Below are positions 23,701 through 38,700 of a stretch of DNA of 64,000 nt, one piece after another. Below the pieces are notes generated by a model. That model saw only the letters and a list, made by a program, of their open reading frames with translations. It searched no databases and was not told the origin of the DNA. The position numbers and the translations under genes are program-made. The DNA is from Lineus longissimus (taxonomy: Eukaryota > Nemertea > Pilidiophora > Heteronemertea > Lineidae). Positions within the stretch are counted from its first letter, which is position 1. Every line of letters starts with the position of its first letter. The stretch is from positions 18,354,501 to 18,418,500 of the forward strand of contig NC_088311.1 of the NCBI RefSeq assembly GCF_910592395.1, read 5' to 3'.

Positions 23701-26700
23701 TGTTTTGATTTATTGTCTAGATTAATGGCTAGATCACTTCATATCTTCAGCCGTGGTCCGTCAGCTACCCAACTTGGCGAATTGACAGGTGTCCGCCCAA
23801 AATCCAACACTCCCCGATCCTGTCGTGAGATACCTATATGTAGGCCTGAGGTACGCCTAATGCACACTACATGTACGTTATTGACATCCTCGAATACCAG
23901 AGTCAGTCGTTTGCTCCACCCCTTGGTCACGTTACTGACCCTGGAGTAACTGATGGATAATTTCGGGATGAGGCGGACAAATCCACTCTGCCCAATCAAA
24001 ACGGCTCTTACATCTTTCCTTGAAAACAAACGCGCTCTCAATCTCGAATGCATGGGCCGCGAACTTGTTGTTACACGATCTTTTAAGAAGCATCTATCTA
24101 ACCCCCCTCCCGCAATCGCCGAAAAACGTCGATAAATACCACAAAACAACAAAATATATAGTCAGTGCTTATCAAAGCAAGGAATGGATTGAATATACCT
24201 TATTGAGTAACGAGAAAGCAGTTTGTTTTTATTTGAAATATAGTACACAATTATCATCGAACAGCGTTGGTGTTGTGGTATTAGAGAGCAGCCGGCGATC
24301 CCACTTCAAGCCTGAGTGTAGGTTTATTGAGGGCATAAACTCGGTCATCAGTGCCGAGTGTTGCACTGAAGTTCATGATGCATTATAGAACACCAAAACT
24401 TATTCCTAGCCGAAGATCCTGCGTTGACCAAATTCTGTACGGACAACGCAAATAAAATCGTTTAGAATTAGGCCCCCGGCAGCGGCCAATCAGCTCCACC
24501 CGTGGGGCCTAATAGTATCAGGCTAATGAAGACCCCGGCGCTGTAATGTATTTATTATGTCATTATTGTGACGCCCGTGCGTAGACCGGTGCTTTTAGGA
24601 CACGCAAAATATGTAGCTTTTCGGAGGGTGGGGAGACTATCCCAGCGCAGCGTTCCCTTTTTCTAGGGATGTGCATCAAAACCTGACAACCAACAATGCC
24701 TTTATGGTCAGAGCCAACGCCTGTTTGCAAGAGTGAGTCCAATGGCTAACGCACACGATTGGTCAATTGCCATCCCATGCACCCATTATAAACATTTAAT
24801 TTGTTTGTGGTTTGAAGGAATTTTGAGATGGTTCTTAATGTTGTGTTGTATTTTTCTTTTCTTTTCTAGCTATTACCTGTGAACCCCCTGTCATATCAAA
24901 CGGACATGTATCAGTCACCAAAGCAGCCGTGTATGGGTCAACTGTAACCTATCATTGTAACCAAGGCTTTGTTCTGGATGGGAAACGGAGCTCAAAGTGT
25001 AGTCAAAATGGAACTGACAATGCGTATGGGAAATGGACTGACCAGACGCCTGTGTGTAAAGGTAAAGTTCCTCCAGAGAGAAAGCTTTCTGATTTCCATT
25101 CTACATTTCCCCGATTTTTGGCTTTGATCGATATCATTATCGATACAATCCCGTACTTTGATTCTTTTGCCAGCCATCAGTTGCGACACACCATTATTAC
25201 TGAATGGACAAGTAATAGCGGGTGGTCAAAGTACCCATGGCACGACAGTGATCTTTAGATGCGACGAAGCCTTCATTCTCGTAGGAAAGACAAATTCTAC
25301 GTGTGTTCATGAAGATCCAAACAGCGCCAAGGGAAAGTGGTCAGAGCCAACGCCTGTTTGCAAGGGTAAGTCCTATGCCTACTGCACACCATTTGCCAAT
25401 TGCCATCCCATGCACCCATAATAAACATTGAATTTGTTTGTGGTTTGAAGGGATTTTGAGATGGTCCTTAATGTTGTGTTGTATTCTTCTTTTCTTTTCT
25501 AGTTATTACCTGTGAACCCCCTGTCATATCAAACGGACATGTATCAGTCACAGAGGCAGCCGTGTATGGGTCAACTGTAACCTATCATTGTAACCAAGGC
25601 TTTGTTCTGGATGGGAAAGGAAGCTCCAAGTGTAGTCAAAATGGAACTGACAATATTTATGGAAAATGGACTAACCAGTCGCCTGTGTGTAAAGGTAAAG
25701 TTTCTCCCGATTGGAGCTTTCCTAATTTCCTTTCTACATTTCCCCCATGTTTGGCCTTGATCATTATCATTATCGATACAATCCCGTACGTTGATTCTTT
25801 TTCCAGCCATAAGTTGCGACACACCATTTTTACTGAATGGACAAGTAATAGCGGGTGGTCAAAGTACCCATGGCACGACAGTGAGCTTTAGATGCGACGA
25901 AGGCTTCATTCTCGTAGGAAAGACAAATTCTACGTGTGTTCATGAAGATCCAAACAGCGCCAAGGGAAAGTGGTCAGAGCCAACGCCTGTTTGCAAAGGT
26001 AAGTCCAATGGCTAACGAACACGATTGGTCAATTGCCATCCCATGCACCTATAATAAACATTTAATTTGTTTTTGGTTTGAAGGAATTTTGAGATGGTCC
26101 TTAATGTTGTGTTGTATTCTTCTTTTCTTTTCTAGCTATTACCTGTGAACCCCCTGTCATATCAAACGGATATGTATCAGTCACCAAAGCAGCCCTGTAT
26201 GGGTCAACTGTAACCTATCATTGTAACCAGGGCTTTGTTCTCGATGGGAAAGGAAGCTCCAAGTGTAGTCAAAATGGAACTGACAATGTGTATGGGAAAT
26301 GGACTGACCAAACGCCTGTGTGTAAAGGTAAAGTTCCTCCAGAGAGAAAGCTTTCTCATTTCCTTTCTACATTTCCCCCATTTTCGGTCATGATGATTAT
26401 CATTATCGATACAATCCCGTACTTTGATTCTTTTTCCAGCCATCAGTTGCGACACACCATTATTATTTAATGGACAAGTAATAGCGGGTGGTCAAAGTAC
26501 CCATGGCACGACAGTGAGCTTTAGATGCGACGAAGGCTTCATTCTCGTAGGAAAGACAAATTCTACGTGTGTTCATGAAGATCCAAACAGCGCCAAGGGA
26601 AAGTGGTCAGAGCCAACGCCTGTTTGCAAAGGTAAGTCGAAAGGCTACCGCACACGATTCGTCAATTGCCATCCCATGCACCCGTAATAAACATTTAATT

Positions 26701-29700
26701 TCTTTGTGGTTTGAAGGAATTTTGAGATGGTCCTTAATGTTGTGTTGTATTCTTCTTTTCTCTTCTAGCTATTACCTGCGAACCCCCTGTCATATCAAAC
26801 GGATATGTATCAGTCACCAAAGCAGCTGTGTATGGGTCAACTGTAACCTATCATTGTAACCAAGGCTTTGTTCTCGATGGGAAAGGGAGCTCCAAGTGTA
26901 GTCAAAATGGAACTGACAATGTTTATGGGAAATGGACTGACCAGACGCCTGTGTGTAAAGGTAAAGTTCCTCCAGAGATGAAAGCTTTCCTCATTTCCTT
27001 TCTAAATTTCCCCCATGTTTGGCCTTGATCATTATCATTATCGATACAATCTCGTACTTTGATTGCTTTTCCAGCCATAAGTTGCAACACACAATTGTTA
27101 CTGAATGGACAAGTAATAGCGGGTGATCAAAGTACCCATGGCACGACAGTGAGCTTTAGATGCGACGAAGGCTTCATTCTCGTAGGAAAGACAAATTCTA
27201 CGTGTGTTCATGAAGATCCAAACAGCGCCAAGGGAAAGTGGTCAGAGCCAACGCCTGTTTGCAAAGGTAAGTCCAATGGCTAACGAACACGATTGGTCAA
27301 TTGCCATCCCATGCACCTAAAATAAACATTTAATTTGTTTTTGGTTTGAAGGAATTTTGAGATGGTCCTTAATGTTGTGTTGTATTCTTCATTTCTCTTC
27401 TAGCTATCACCTGTGAACCTCCTGTCATATCAAACGGATATGTATCAGTCACCAAAGCAGCGGTGTATGGGTCAACTGTAACCTATCATTGTAACCAAGG
27501 CTTTGTTCTCGATGGGAAAGGAAGCTCCAAGTGTAGTCAAAATGGAACTGACATTGTGTATGGGAAATGGACTGACCAAACGCCTGTGTGTAAAGGTAAA
27601 GTTCCTCCAGAGAGAAAGCTTTCTCATTTCCTTTCTACATTTCCCCCATTTTCGGCCATGATCATTATCATTATCGATACAATCCCGTACTTTGATTCTT
27701 TTTCCAGCCATCAGTTGCGACACACCATTATTACTGAATGGACAAGTAATAGCGGGTGGTCAAAGTACCCATGGTACGACAGTGAGCTTTAGATGCGACG
27801 AAGGCTTCATTCTCGTAAGAAAGACAAATTCTACGTGTGTTCATGAAGATCCACACAGCGCCAAGGGAAAGTGGTCAGAGCCAACGCCTGTTTGCAAAGG
27901 TAAGTCGAAAGGCTACCGCACACGAGTGGTCAATTGTTATCCCATGCACCTAAAATAAACATTTAATTTGTTTGTGGTTTGAAGGAATTTCGAGATGGTC
28001 CTTAATGTTGTGTTGTATTCTTCATTTCTCTTCTAGCTATTACGTGTGAACCCCCCGTCATATCAAACGGATATGTATCAGTCAACAAAGCAGCCGTGTA
28101 TGGGTCAACTGTAACCTATCATTGTAACCAAGGCTTTGTTCTCGATGGTAAAGGAAGCTCCAAGTGTAGTCAAAATGGAACTGACAAAGTTTATGGGAAA
28201 TGGACTGAACAGACGCCTGTGTGTAAAGGTAAAGTTCCTCCAGAGAGAAAGCTTTCCTCATTTCCTTTCTACATTTCCCCCATGTTTGGCCTTGATCATT
28301 ATCATTATCGATACAATCTCGTACTTTGATTGCTTTTCCAGCCATACGTTGCAACACACAATTGTTACTGAATGGACAAGTAATAGCGGGTGATCAAAGT
28401 ACCCATGGCACGACAGTGAGCTTTAGATGCGACGAAGGCTTCATTCTCGTAGGAAAGACAAATTCTACGTGTGTTCATGAAGATCCAAACAGCGCCAAGG
28501 GAAAGTGGTCAGAGCCAACGCCTGTTTGCAAAGGTAAGTCCAATGGCTAACGAACACGATTGGTCAATTGCCATCCCATGCACCTATAATAAACATTTAA
28601 TTTGTTTTTGGTTTGAAGGAATTTTTAGATGGTCCTTAATGTTGTGTTGTATTCTTCATTTCTCTTCTAGCTATTACCTGTGAACCTCCTGTCATATCAA
28701 ACGGATATGTATCAGTCACCAAAGCAGCGGTGTATGGGTCAAATGTAACCTATCATTGTAACCAAGGCTTTGTTCTCGATGGGAAAGGGAGCTCCAAGTG
28801 TAGTCAAAATGGAACTGACAATGTTTATGGGAAATGGACTGACCAGACGCCTGTGTGTAAAGGTAAAGTTCCTCCAGAGAGAAAGCTTTCCTCATTTCCT
28901 TTCTACATTTCCCCCATGTTTGGCCTTGATCATTATCATTATCGATACAATCTCGTACTTTGATTGCTTTTCCAGCCATAAGTTGCAACACACAATTGTT
29001 ACTGAATGGACAAGTAATAGCGGGTGGTCAAAGTACCCATGGCACGACAGTGAGCTTTAGATGCGACGAAGGCTTCATTCTCGTAGGAAAGACAAATTCT
29101 ACGTGTGTTCATGAAGATTCAAAGAGCGCCAAGGGAAAGTGGTCAGAGCCAACGCCTGTTTGCAAGGGTAAGTCCAATGGCTACCGCACACGATTGGTCA
29201 ATTGCCATCCCATGCACCTATAATAAACATTTAATTTGTTTTTGGTTTGAAGGAATTTTGAGATGGTCCTTAATGTTGTGTTGTATTCTTCTTTTCTCTT
29301 CTAGCTATTACCTGTGAACCCCCTGTCATATCAAACGGATATGTATCAGTCACCAAAGCAGCCGTGTATGGGTCAACTGTAACCTATCATTGTAACCAAG
29401 GCTTTGTTCTCGATGGGAAAGGAAGCTCCAAGTGTAGTCAAAATGGAACTGACAATGTGTATGGGAAATGGACTGACCAAACGCCTGTGTGTAAAGGTAA
29501 CGTTCCTCCAGAGAGAAAGCTTTCTCATTTCCTTTCTACATTTCCTCCATCTTCGGCCATGATCATTATCATTATCGATACAATCCCGTACTTTGATTCT
29601 TTTTCCAGCCATCAGTTGCGACACACCATTATTATTTAATGGACAAGTAATAGCGGGTGGTCAAAGTACCCATGGCACGACAGTGATCTTTAGATGCGAC

Positions 29701-32700
29701 GAAGCCTTCATTCTCGTAGGAAAGACAAATTCTACGTGTGTTCATGAAGATCCAAACAGCGCCAAGGGAAAGTGGTCAGAGCCAACGCCTGTTTGCAAAG
29801 GTAAGTCGAAAGTCTACCGCACACGATTGGTCAATTGCCATCCCATGCACCCATAATAAACATTTAATTTCTTTGTGGTTTGAAGGAATTTTGAGATGGT
29901 CCTTAATGTTGTGTTGTATTCTTCTTTTCTCTTCTAGCTATTACCTGTGAACCCCCTGTCATATCAAACGGATATGTATCAGTCACCAAAGCAGCTGTGT
30001 ATGGGTCAACTGTAACCTATCATTGTAACCAAGGCTTTGTTCTCGATGGGAAAGGGAGCTCTAAGTGTAGTCAAAATGGAACTGACAATGTTTATGGGAA
30101 ATGGACTGACCAGACGCCTGTGTGTAAAGGTAAAATTCCTCCAGAGAGAAAGCTTTCCTCATTTGCTTTCTACATTTACCCCATGTTTGGCCTTGATCAT
30201 TATCATTATCGATACAATCTCGTACTTTGATTGCTTTTCCAGCCATAAGTTGCAACACACAATTATTACTGAATGGACAAGTAATAGCGGGTGATCATAG
30301 TACCCATGGCACGACAGTGAGCTTTAGATGCGACGAAGGCTTCATTCTCGTAGGAAAGACAAATTCTACGTGTGTTCATGAAGATCCAAACAGCGCCAAG
30401 GGAAAGTGGTCAGAGCCAACGCCTGTTTGCAAAGGTAAGTCCAATGGCTAACGAACACGATTGGTCAATTGCCATCCCATGCACCTATAATAAACATTTA
30501 ATTTGTTTTTGGTTTGAAGGAATTTTGAGATGGTCCTTAATGTTGTGTTGTATTCTTCATTTCTCTTCTAGCTATTACCTGTGAACCTCCTGTCATATCA
30601 AACGGATATGTATCAGTCACCAAAGCAGCGGTGTATGGGTCAAATGTAACCTATCATTGTAACCAAGGCTTTGTTCTCGATGGGAAAGGGAGCTCCAAGT
30701 GTAGTCAAAATGGAACTGACAATGTTTATGGGAAATGGACTGACCAGACACCTGTGTGTAAAGGTAAAGTTCCTCCAGAGAGAAAGCTTTCCTCATTTCC
30801 TTTCTACATTTCCCCCATGTTTGGCCTTGATCATTATCATTATCGATACAATCTCGTACTTTGATTGCTTTTCCAGCCATAAGTTGCAACACACAATTGT
30901 TACTGAATGGACAAGTAATAGCGGGTGGTCAAAGTACCCATGGCACGACAGTGAGCTTTAGATGCGACGAAGGCTTCATTCTCGTAGGAAAGACAAATTC
31001 TACGTGTGTTCATGAAGATTCAAAGAGCGCCAAGGGAAAGTGGTCAGAGCCAACGCCTGTTTGCAAGGGTAAGTCCAATGGCTACCGCACACGATTGGTC
31101 AATTGCCATCCCATGCACCTATAATAAACATTTAATTTGATTGTGGTTTGAAGGAATTTTGAGATGGTCCTTAATGTTGTGTTGTATTCTTCTTTTCTCT
31201 TCTAGCTATTACCTGTGAACCCCCTGTCATATCAAACGGATATGTATCAGTCACCAAAGCAGCCGTGTATGGGTCAACTGTAACCTATCATTGTAACGAA
31301 GGCTTTGTTCTCGATGGGAAAGGAAGCTCCAAGTGTAGTCAAAATGGAACTGACAATGTGTATGGGAAATGGACTGACCAAACGCCTGTGTGTAAAGGTA
31401 AAGTTCCTCCAGAGAGAAAGCTTTCTCATTTCCTTTCTACATTTCCTCCATTTTCGGCCATGATCATTATCATTATCGATACAATCCCGTACTTTGATTC
31501 TTTTTCCAGCCATCAGTTGCGACACACCATTATTATTTAATGGACAAGTAATAGCGGGTGGTCAAAGTACCCATGGCACGACAGTGATCTTTAGATGCGA
31601 CGAAGCCTTCATTCTCGTAGGAAAGACAAATTCTACGTGTGTTCATGAAGATCCAAACAGCGCCAAGGGAAAGTGGTCAGAGCCAACGCCTGTTTGCAAA
31701 GGTAAGTCGAAAGTCTACCGCACACGATTGGTCAATTGCCATCCCATGCACCCATAATAAACATTTAATTTCTTTGTGGTTTGAAGGAATTTTGAGATGG
31801 TCCTTAATGTTGTGTTGTATTCTTCTTTTCTCTTCTAGCTATTACCTGTGAACCCCCTGTCATATCAAACGGATATGTATCAGTCACCAAAGCAGCTGTG
31901 TATGGGTCAACTGTAACCTATCATTGTAACCAAGGCTTTGTTCTCGATGGGAAAGGGAGCTCCAAGTGTAGTCAAAATGGAACTGACAATGTTTATGGGA
32001 AATGGACTGACCAGACGCCTGTGTGTAAAGGTAAAATTCCTCCAGAGAGAAGGCTTTCCTCATTTGCTTTCTACATTTACCCCATGTTTGGCCTTGATCA
32101 TTATCATTATCGATACAATCTCGTACTTTGATTGCTTTTCCAGCCATAAGTTGCAACACACAATTATTACTGAATGGACAAGTAATAGCGGGTGATCATA
32201 GTACCCATGGCACGACAGTGAGCTTTAGATGCGACGAAGGCTTCATTCTCGTAGGAAAGACAAATTCTACGTGTGTTCATGAAGATCCAAACAGCGCCAA
32301 GGGAAAGTGGTCAGAGCCAACGCCTGTTTGCAAAGGTAAGTCCAATGGCTAACGAACACGATTGGTCAATTGCCATCCCATGCACCTATAATAAACATTT
32401 AATTTGTTTTTGGTTTGAAGGAATTTTGAGATGGTCCTTAATGTTGTGTTGTATTCTTCATTTCTCTTCTAGCTATTACCTGTGAACCTCCTGTCATATC
32501 AAACGGATATGTATCAGTCACCAAAGCAGCGGTGTATGGGTCAAATGTAACCTATCATTGTAACCAAGGCTTTGTTCTCGATGGGAAAGGGAGCTCCAAG
32601 TGTAGTCAAAATGGAACTGACAATGTTTATGGGAAATGGACTGACCAGACACCTGTGTGTAAAGGTAAAGTTCCTCCAGAGAGAAAGCTTTCCTCATTTC

Positions 32701-35700
32701 CTTTCTACATTTCCCCCATGTTTGGCCTTGATCATTATCATTATCGATACAATCTCGTACTTTGATTGCTTTTCCAGCCATAAGTTGCAACACACAATTG
32801 TTACTGAATGGACAAGTAATAGCGGGTGGTCAAAGTACCCATGGCACGACAGTGAGCTTTAGATGCGACGAAGGCTTCATTCTCGTAGGAAAGACAAATT
32901 CTACGTGTGTTCATGAAGATTCAAACAGCGCCAAGGGAAAGTGGTCAGAGCCAACGCCTGTTTGCAAGGGTAAGTCCAATGGCTACCGCACACGATTGGT
33001 CAATTGCCATCCCATGCACCTATAATAAACATTTAATTTGATTGTGGTTTGAAGGAATTTTGAGATGGTCCTTAATGTTGTGTTGTATTCTTCTTTTCTC
33101 TTCTAGCTATTACCTGTGAACCCCCTGTCATATCAAACGGATATGTATCAGTCACCAAAGCAGCCGTGTATGGGTCAACTGTAACCTATCATTGTAACGA
33201 AGGCTTTGTTCTCGATGGGAAAGGAAGCTCCAAGTGTAGTCAAAATGGAACTGACAATGTGTATGGGAAATGGACTGACCAAACGCCTGTGTGTAAAGGT
33301 AAAGTTCCTCCAGAGAGAAAGCTTTCTCATTTCCTTTCTACATTTCCTCCATTTTCGGCCATGATCATTATCATTATCGATACAATCCCGTACTTTGATT
33401 CTTTTTCCAGCCATCAGTTGCGACACACCATTATTATTTAATGGACAAGTAATAGCGGGTGGTCAAAGTACCCATGGCACGACAGTGATCTTTAGATGCG
33501 ACGAAGCCTTCATTCTCGTAGGAAAGACAAATTCTACGTGTGTTCATGAAGATCCAAACAGCGCCAAGGGAAAGTGGTCAGAGCCAACGCCTGTTTGCAA
33601 AGGTAAGTCGAAAGTCTACCGCACACGATTGGTCAATTGCCATCCCATGCACCCATAATAAACATTTAATTTCTTTGTGGTTTGAAGGAATTTTGAGATG
33701 GTCCTTAATGTTGTGTTGTATTCTTCTTTTCTCTTCTAGCTATTACCTGTGAACCCCCTGTCATATCAAACGGATATGTATCAGTCACCAAAGCAGCTGT
33801 GTATGGGTCAACTGTAACCTATCATTGTAACCAAGGCTTTGTTCTCGATGGGAAAGGGAGCTCCAAGTGTAGTCAAAATGGAACTGACAATGTTTATGGG
33901 AAATGGACTGACCAGACGCCTGTGTGTAAAGGTAAAATTCCTCCAGAGAGAAAGCTTTCCTCATTTGCTTTCTACATTTACCCCATGTTTGGCCTTGATC
34001 ATTATCATTATCGATACAATCTCGTACTTTGATTGCTTTTCCAGCCATAAGTTGCAACACACAATTATTACTGAATGGACAAGTAATAGCGGGTGATCAT
34101 AGTACCCATGGCACGACAGTGAGCTTTAGATGCGACGAAGGCTTCATTCTCGTAGGAAAGACAAATTCTACGTGTGTTCATGAAGATCCAAACAGCGCCA
34201 AGGGAAAGTGGTCAGAGCCAACGCCTGTTTGCAAAGGTAAGTCCAATGGCTAACGAACACGATTGGTCAATTGCCATCCCATGCACCTATAATAAACATT
34301 TAATTTGTTTTTGGTTTGAAGGAATTTTGAGATGGTCCTTAATGTTGTGTTGTATTCTTCATTTCTCTTCTAGCTATTACCTGTGAACCTCCTGTCATAT
34401 CAAACGGATATGTATCAGTCACCAAAGCAGCGGTGTATGGGTCAAATGTAACCTATCATTGTAACCAAGGCTTTGTTCTCGATGGGAAAGGGAGCTCCAA
34501 GTGTAGTCAAAATGGAACTGACAATGTTTATGGGAAATGGACTGACCAGACACCTGTGTGTAAAGGTAAAGTTCCTCCAGAGAGAAAGCTTTCCTCATTT
34601 CCTTTCTACATTTCCCCCATGTTTGGCCTTGATCATTATCATTATCGATACAATCTCGTACTTTGATTGCTTTTCCAGCCATAAGTTGCAACACACAATT
34701 GTTACTGAATGGACAAGTAATAGCGGGTGGTCAAAGTACCCATGGCACGACAGTGAGCTTTAGATGCGACGAAGGCTTCATTCTCGTAGGAAAGACAAAT
34801 TCTACGTGTGTTCATGAAGATTCAAAGAGCGCCAAGGGAAAGTGGTCAGAGCCAACGCCTGTTTGCAAGGGTAAGTCCAATGGCTACCGCACACGATTGG
34901 TCAATTGCCATCCCATGCACCTATAATAAACATTTAATTTGATTGTGGTTTGAAGGAATTTTGAGATGGTCCTTAATGCTGTGTTGTATTCTTCTTTTCT
35001 CTTCTAGCTATTACCTGTGAACCCCCTGTCATATCAAACGGATATGTATCAGTCACCAAAGCAGCCGTGTATGGGTCAACTGTAACCTATCATTGTAACG
35101 AAGGCTTTGTTCTCGATGGGAAAGGAAGCTCCAAGTGTAGTCAAAATGGAACTGACAATGTTTATGGGAAATGGACTGACCAGACACCTGTGTGTAAAGG
35201 TAAAGTTCCTCCAGAGAGAAAGCTTTCCTCATTTCCTTTCTACATTTCCCCCATGTTTGGCCTTGATCATTATCATTATCGATACAATCTCGTACTTTGA
35301 TTGCTTTTCCAGCCATAAGTTGCAACACACAATTGTTACTGAATGGACAAGTAATAGCGGGTGGTCAAAGTACCCATGGCACGACAGTGAGCTTTAGATG
35401 CGACGAAGGCTTCATTCTCGTAGGAAAGACAAATTCTACGTGTGTTCATGAAGATTCAAAGAGCGCCAAGGGAAAGTGGTCAGAGCCAACGCCTGTTTGC
35501 AAGGGTGGGTCCAATGGCTACCGCACACGATTGGTCAATTGCCATCCCATGCACCTATAATAAACATTTAATTTGATTGTGGTTTGAAGGAATTTTGAGA
35601 TGGTCCTTAATGCTGTGTTGTATTCTTCTTTTCTCTTCTAGCTATTACCTGTGAACCCCCTGTCATATCAAACGGATATGTATCAGTCACCAAAGCAGCC

Positions 35701-38700
35701 GTGTATGGGTCAACTGTAACCTATCATTGTAACGAAGGCTTTGTTCTCGATGGGAAAGGAAGCTCCAAGTGTAGTCAAAATGGAACTGACAATGTGTATG
35801 GGAAATGGACTGACCAAACGCCTGTGTGTAAAGGTAAAGTTCCTCCAGAGAGAAAGCTTTCTCATTTCCTTTCTACATTTCCTCCATTTTCGGCCATGAT
35901 CATTATCATTATCGATACAATCCCGTACTTTGATTCTTTTTCCAGCCATCAGTTGCGACACACCATTATTATTTAATGGACAAGTAATAGCGGGTGGTCA
36001 AAGTACCCATGGCACGACAGTGATCTTTAGATGCGACGAAGCCTTCATTCTCGTAGGAAAGACAAATTCTACGTGTGTTCATGAAGATCCAAACAGCGCC
36101 AAGGGAAAGTGGTCAGAGCCAACGCCTGTTTGCAAAGGTAAGTCGAAAGTCTACCGCACACGATTGGTCAATTGCCATCCCATGCACCCATAATAAACAT
36201 TTAATTTCTTTGTGGTTTGAAGGAATTTTGAGATGGTCCTTAATGTTGTGTTGTATTCTTCTTTTCTCTTCTAGCTATTACCTGTGAACCCCCTGTCATA
36301 TCAAACGGATATGTATCAGTCACCAAAGCAGCTGTGTATGGGTCAACTGTAACCTATCATTGTAACCAAGGCTTTGTTCTGGATGGGAAAGGGAGCTCCA
36401 AGTGTAGTCAAAATGGAACTGACAATGTTTATGGGAAATGGACTGACCAGACGCCTGTGTGTAAAGGTAAAATTCCTCCAGAGAGAAAGCTTTCCTCATT
36501 TGCTTTCTACATTTACCCCATGTTTGGCCTTGATCATTATCATTATCGATACAATCTCGTACTTTGATTGCTTTTCCAGCCATAAGTTGCAACACACAAT
36601 TATTACTGAATGGACAAGTAATAGCGGGTGATCATAGTACCCATGGCACGACAGTGAGCTTTAGATGCGACGAAGGCTTCATTCTCGTAGGAAAGACAAA
36701 TTCTACGTGTGTTCATGAAGATCCAAACAGCGCCAAGGGAAAGTGGTCAGAGCCAACGCCTGTTTGCAAAGGTAAGTCCAATGGCTAACGAACACGATTG
36801 GTCAATTGCCATCCCATGCACCTATAATAAACATTTAATTTGTTATTGGTTTGAAGGAATTTTGAGATGGTCCTTAATGTTGTGTTGTATTCTTCTTTTC
36901 TCTTCTAGCTATTACCTGTGAACCCCCTGTCATATCAAACGGATATGTATCAGTCACCAAAGCAGCCGTGTATGGGTCAACTGTAACCTATCATTGTAAC
37001 GAAGGCTTTGTTCTCGATGGGAAAGGAAGCTCCAAGTGTAGTCAAAATGGAACTGACAATGTGTATGGGAAATGGACTGACCAAACGCCTGTGTGTAAAG
37101 GTAAAGTTCCTCCAGAGAGAAAGCTTTCTCATTTCCTTTCTACATTTCCTCCATTTTCGGCCATGATCATTATCATTATCGATACAATCCCGTACTTTGA
37201 TTCTTTTTCCAGCCATCAGTTGCGACACACCATTATTATTTAATGGACAAGTAATAGCGGGTGGTCAAAGTACCCATGGCACGACAGTGATCTTTAGATG
37301 CGACGAAGCCTTCATTCTCGTAGGAAAGACAAATTCTACGTGTGTTCATGAAGATCCAAACAGCGCCAAGGGAAAGTGGTCAGAGCCAACGCCTGTTTGC
37401 AAAGGTAAGTCGAAAGTCTACCGCACACGATTGGTCAATTGCCATCCCATGCACCCATAATAAACATTTAATTTCTTTGTGGTTTGAAGGAATTTTGAGA
37501 TGGTCCTTAATGTTGTGTTGTATTCTTCTTTTCTCTTCTAGCTATTACCTGTGAACCCCCTGTCATATCAAACGGATATGTATCAGTCACCAAAGCAGCT
37601 GTGTATGGGTCAACTGTAACCTATCATTGTAACCAAGGCTTTGTTCTCGATGGGAAAGGGAGCTCCAAGTGTAGTCAAAATGGAACTGACAATGTTTATG
37701 GGAAATGGACTGACCAGACGCCTGTGTGTAAAGGTAAAGTTCCTCCAGAGAGAAAGCTTTCCTCATTTGCTTTCTACATTTCCCCCATGTTTGGCCTTGA
37801 TCATTATCATTATCGATACAATCTCGTACTTTGATTGCTTTTCCAGCCATAAGTTGCAACACACAATTGTTACTGAATGGACAAGTAATAGCGGGTGATC
37901 ATAGTACCCATGGCACGACAGTGAGCTTTAGATGCGACGAAGGCTTCATTCTCGTAGGAAAGACAAATTCTACGTGTGTTCATGAAGATCCAAACAGCGA
38001 CAAGGGAAAGTGGTCAGAGCCAACGCCTGTTTGCAAAGGTAAGTCCAATGGCTAACGAACACGATTGGTCAATTGCCATCCCATGCACCTATAATAAACA
38101 TTTAATTTGTTTTTGGTTTGAAGGAATTTTGTGATGGTCCTTAATGTTGTGTTGTATTCTTCATTTCTCTTCTAGCTATTACCTGTGAACCTCCTGTCAT
38201 ATCAAACGGATATGTATCAGTCACCAAAGCAGCCATGTATGGGTCAACTGTAACCTATCATTGTAACGAAGGCTTTGTTCTCGATGGGAAAGGAAGCTCC
38301 AAGTGTATTCAAAATGGAACTGACAATGTGTATGGGAAATGGACTGACCAAACGCCTGTGTGTAAAGGTAAAGTTCCTCCAGAGAGAAAGCTTTCTCATT
38401 TCCTTTCTACATTTCCCCCATTTTCGGCCATGATCATTATCATTATCGATATAATCTCGTACTTTGATTCTTTTTCCAGCCATCAGTTGCGACACACCAT
38501 TATTACTGAATGGACAAGTAATAGCAGGTGGTCAAAGTACCCATGGCACGACAGTGAGCTTTAGATGCGACGAAGGCTTCATTCTCGTAGGAAAGACAAA
38601 TTCTACGTGTGTTCATGAAGATCCAAACAGCGCCAAGGGAAAGTGGTCAGAGCCAACGCCTGTTTGCAAAGGTAAGTCCAATGGCTAACGAACACGATTG

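Noticed and set aside
23739-24152. 137-codon minus-strand ORF
   Set aside because: No recognisable domain, signal, splice partner or paralogue; overlaps plus-strand open frames of equal weakness.
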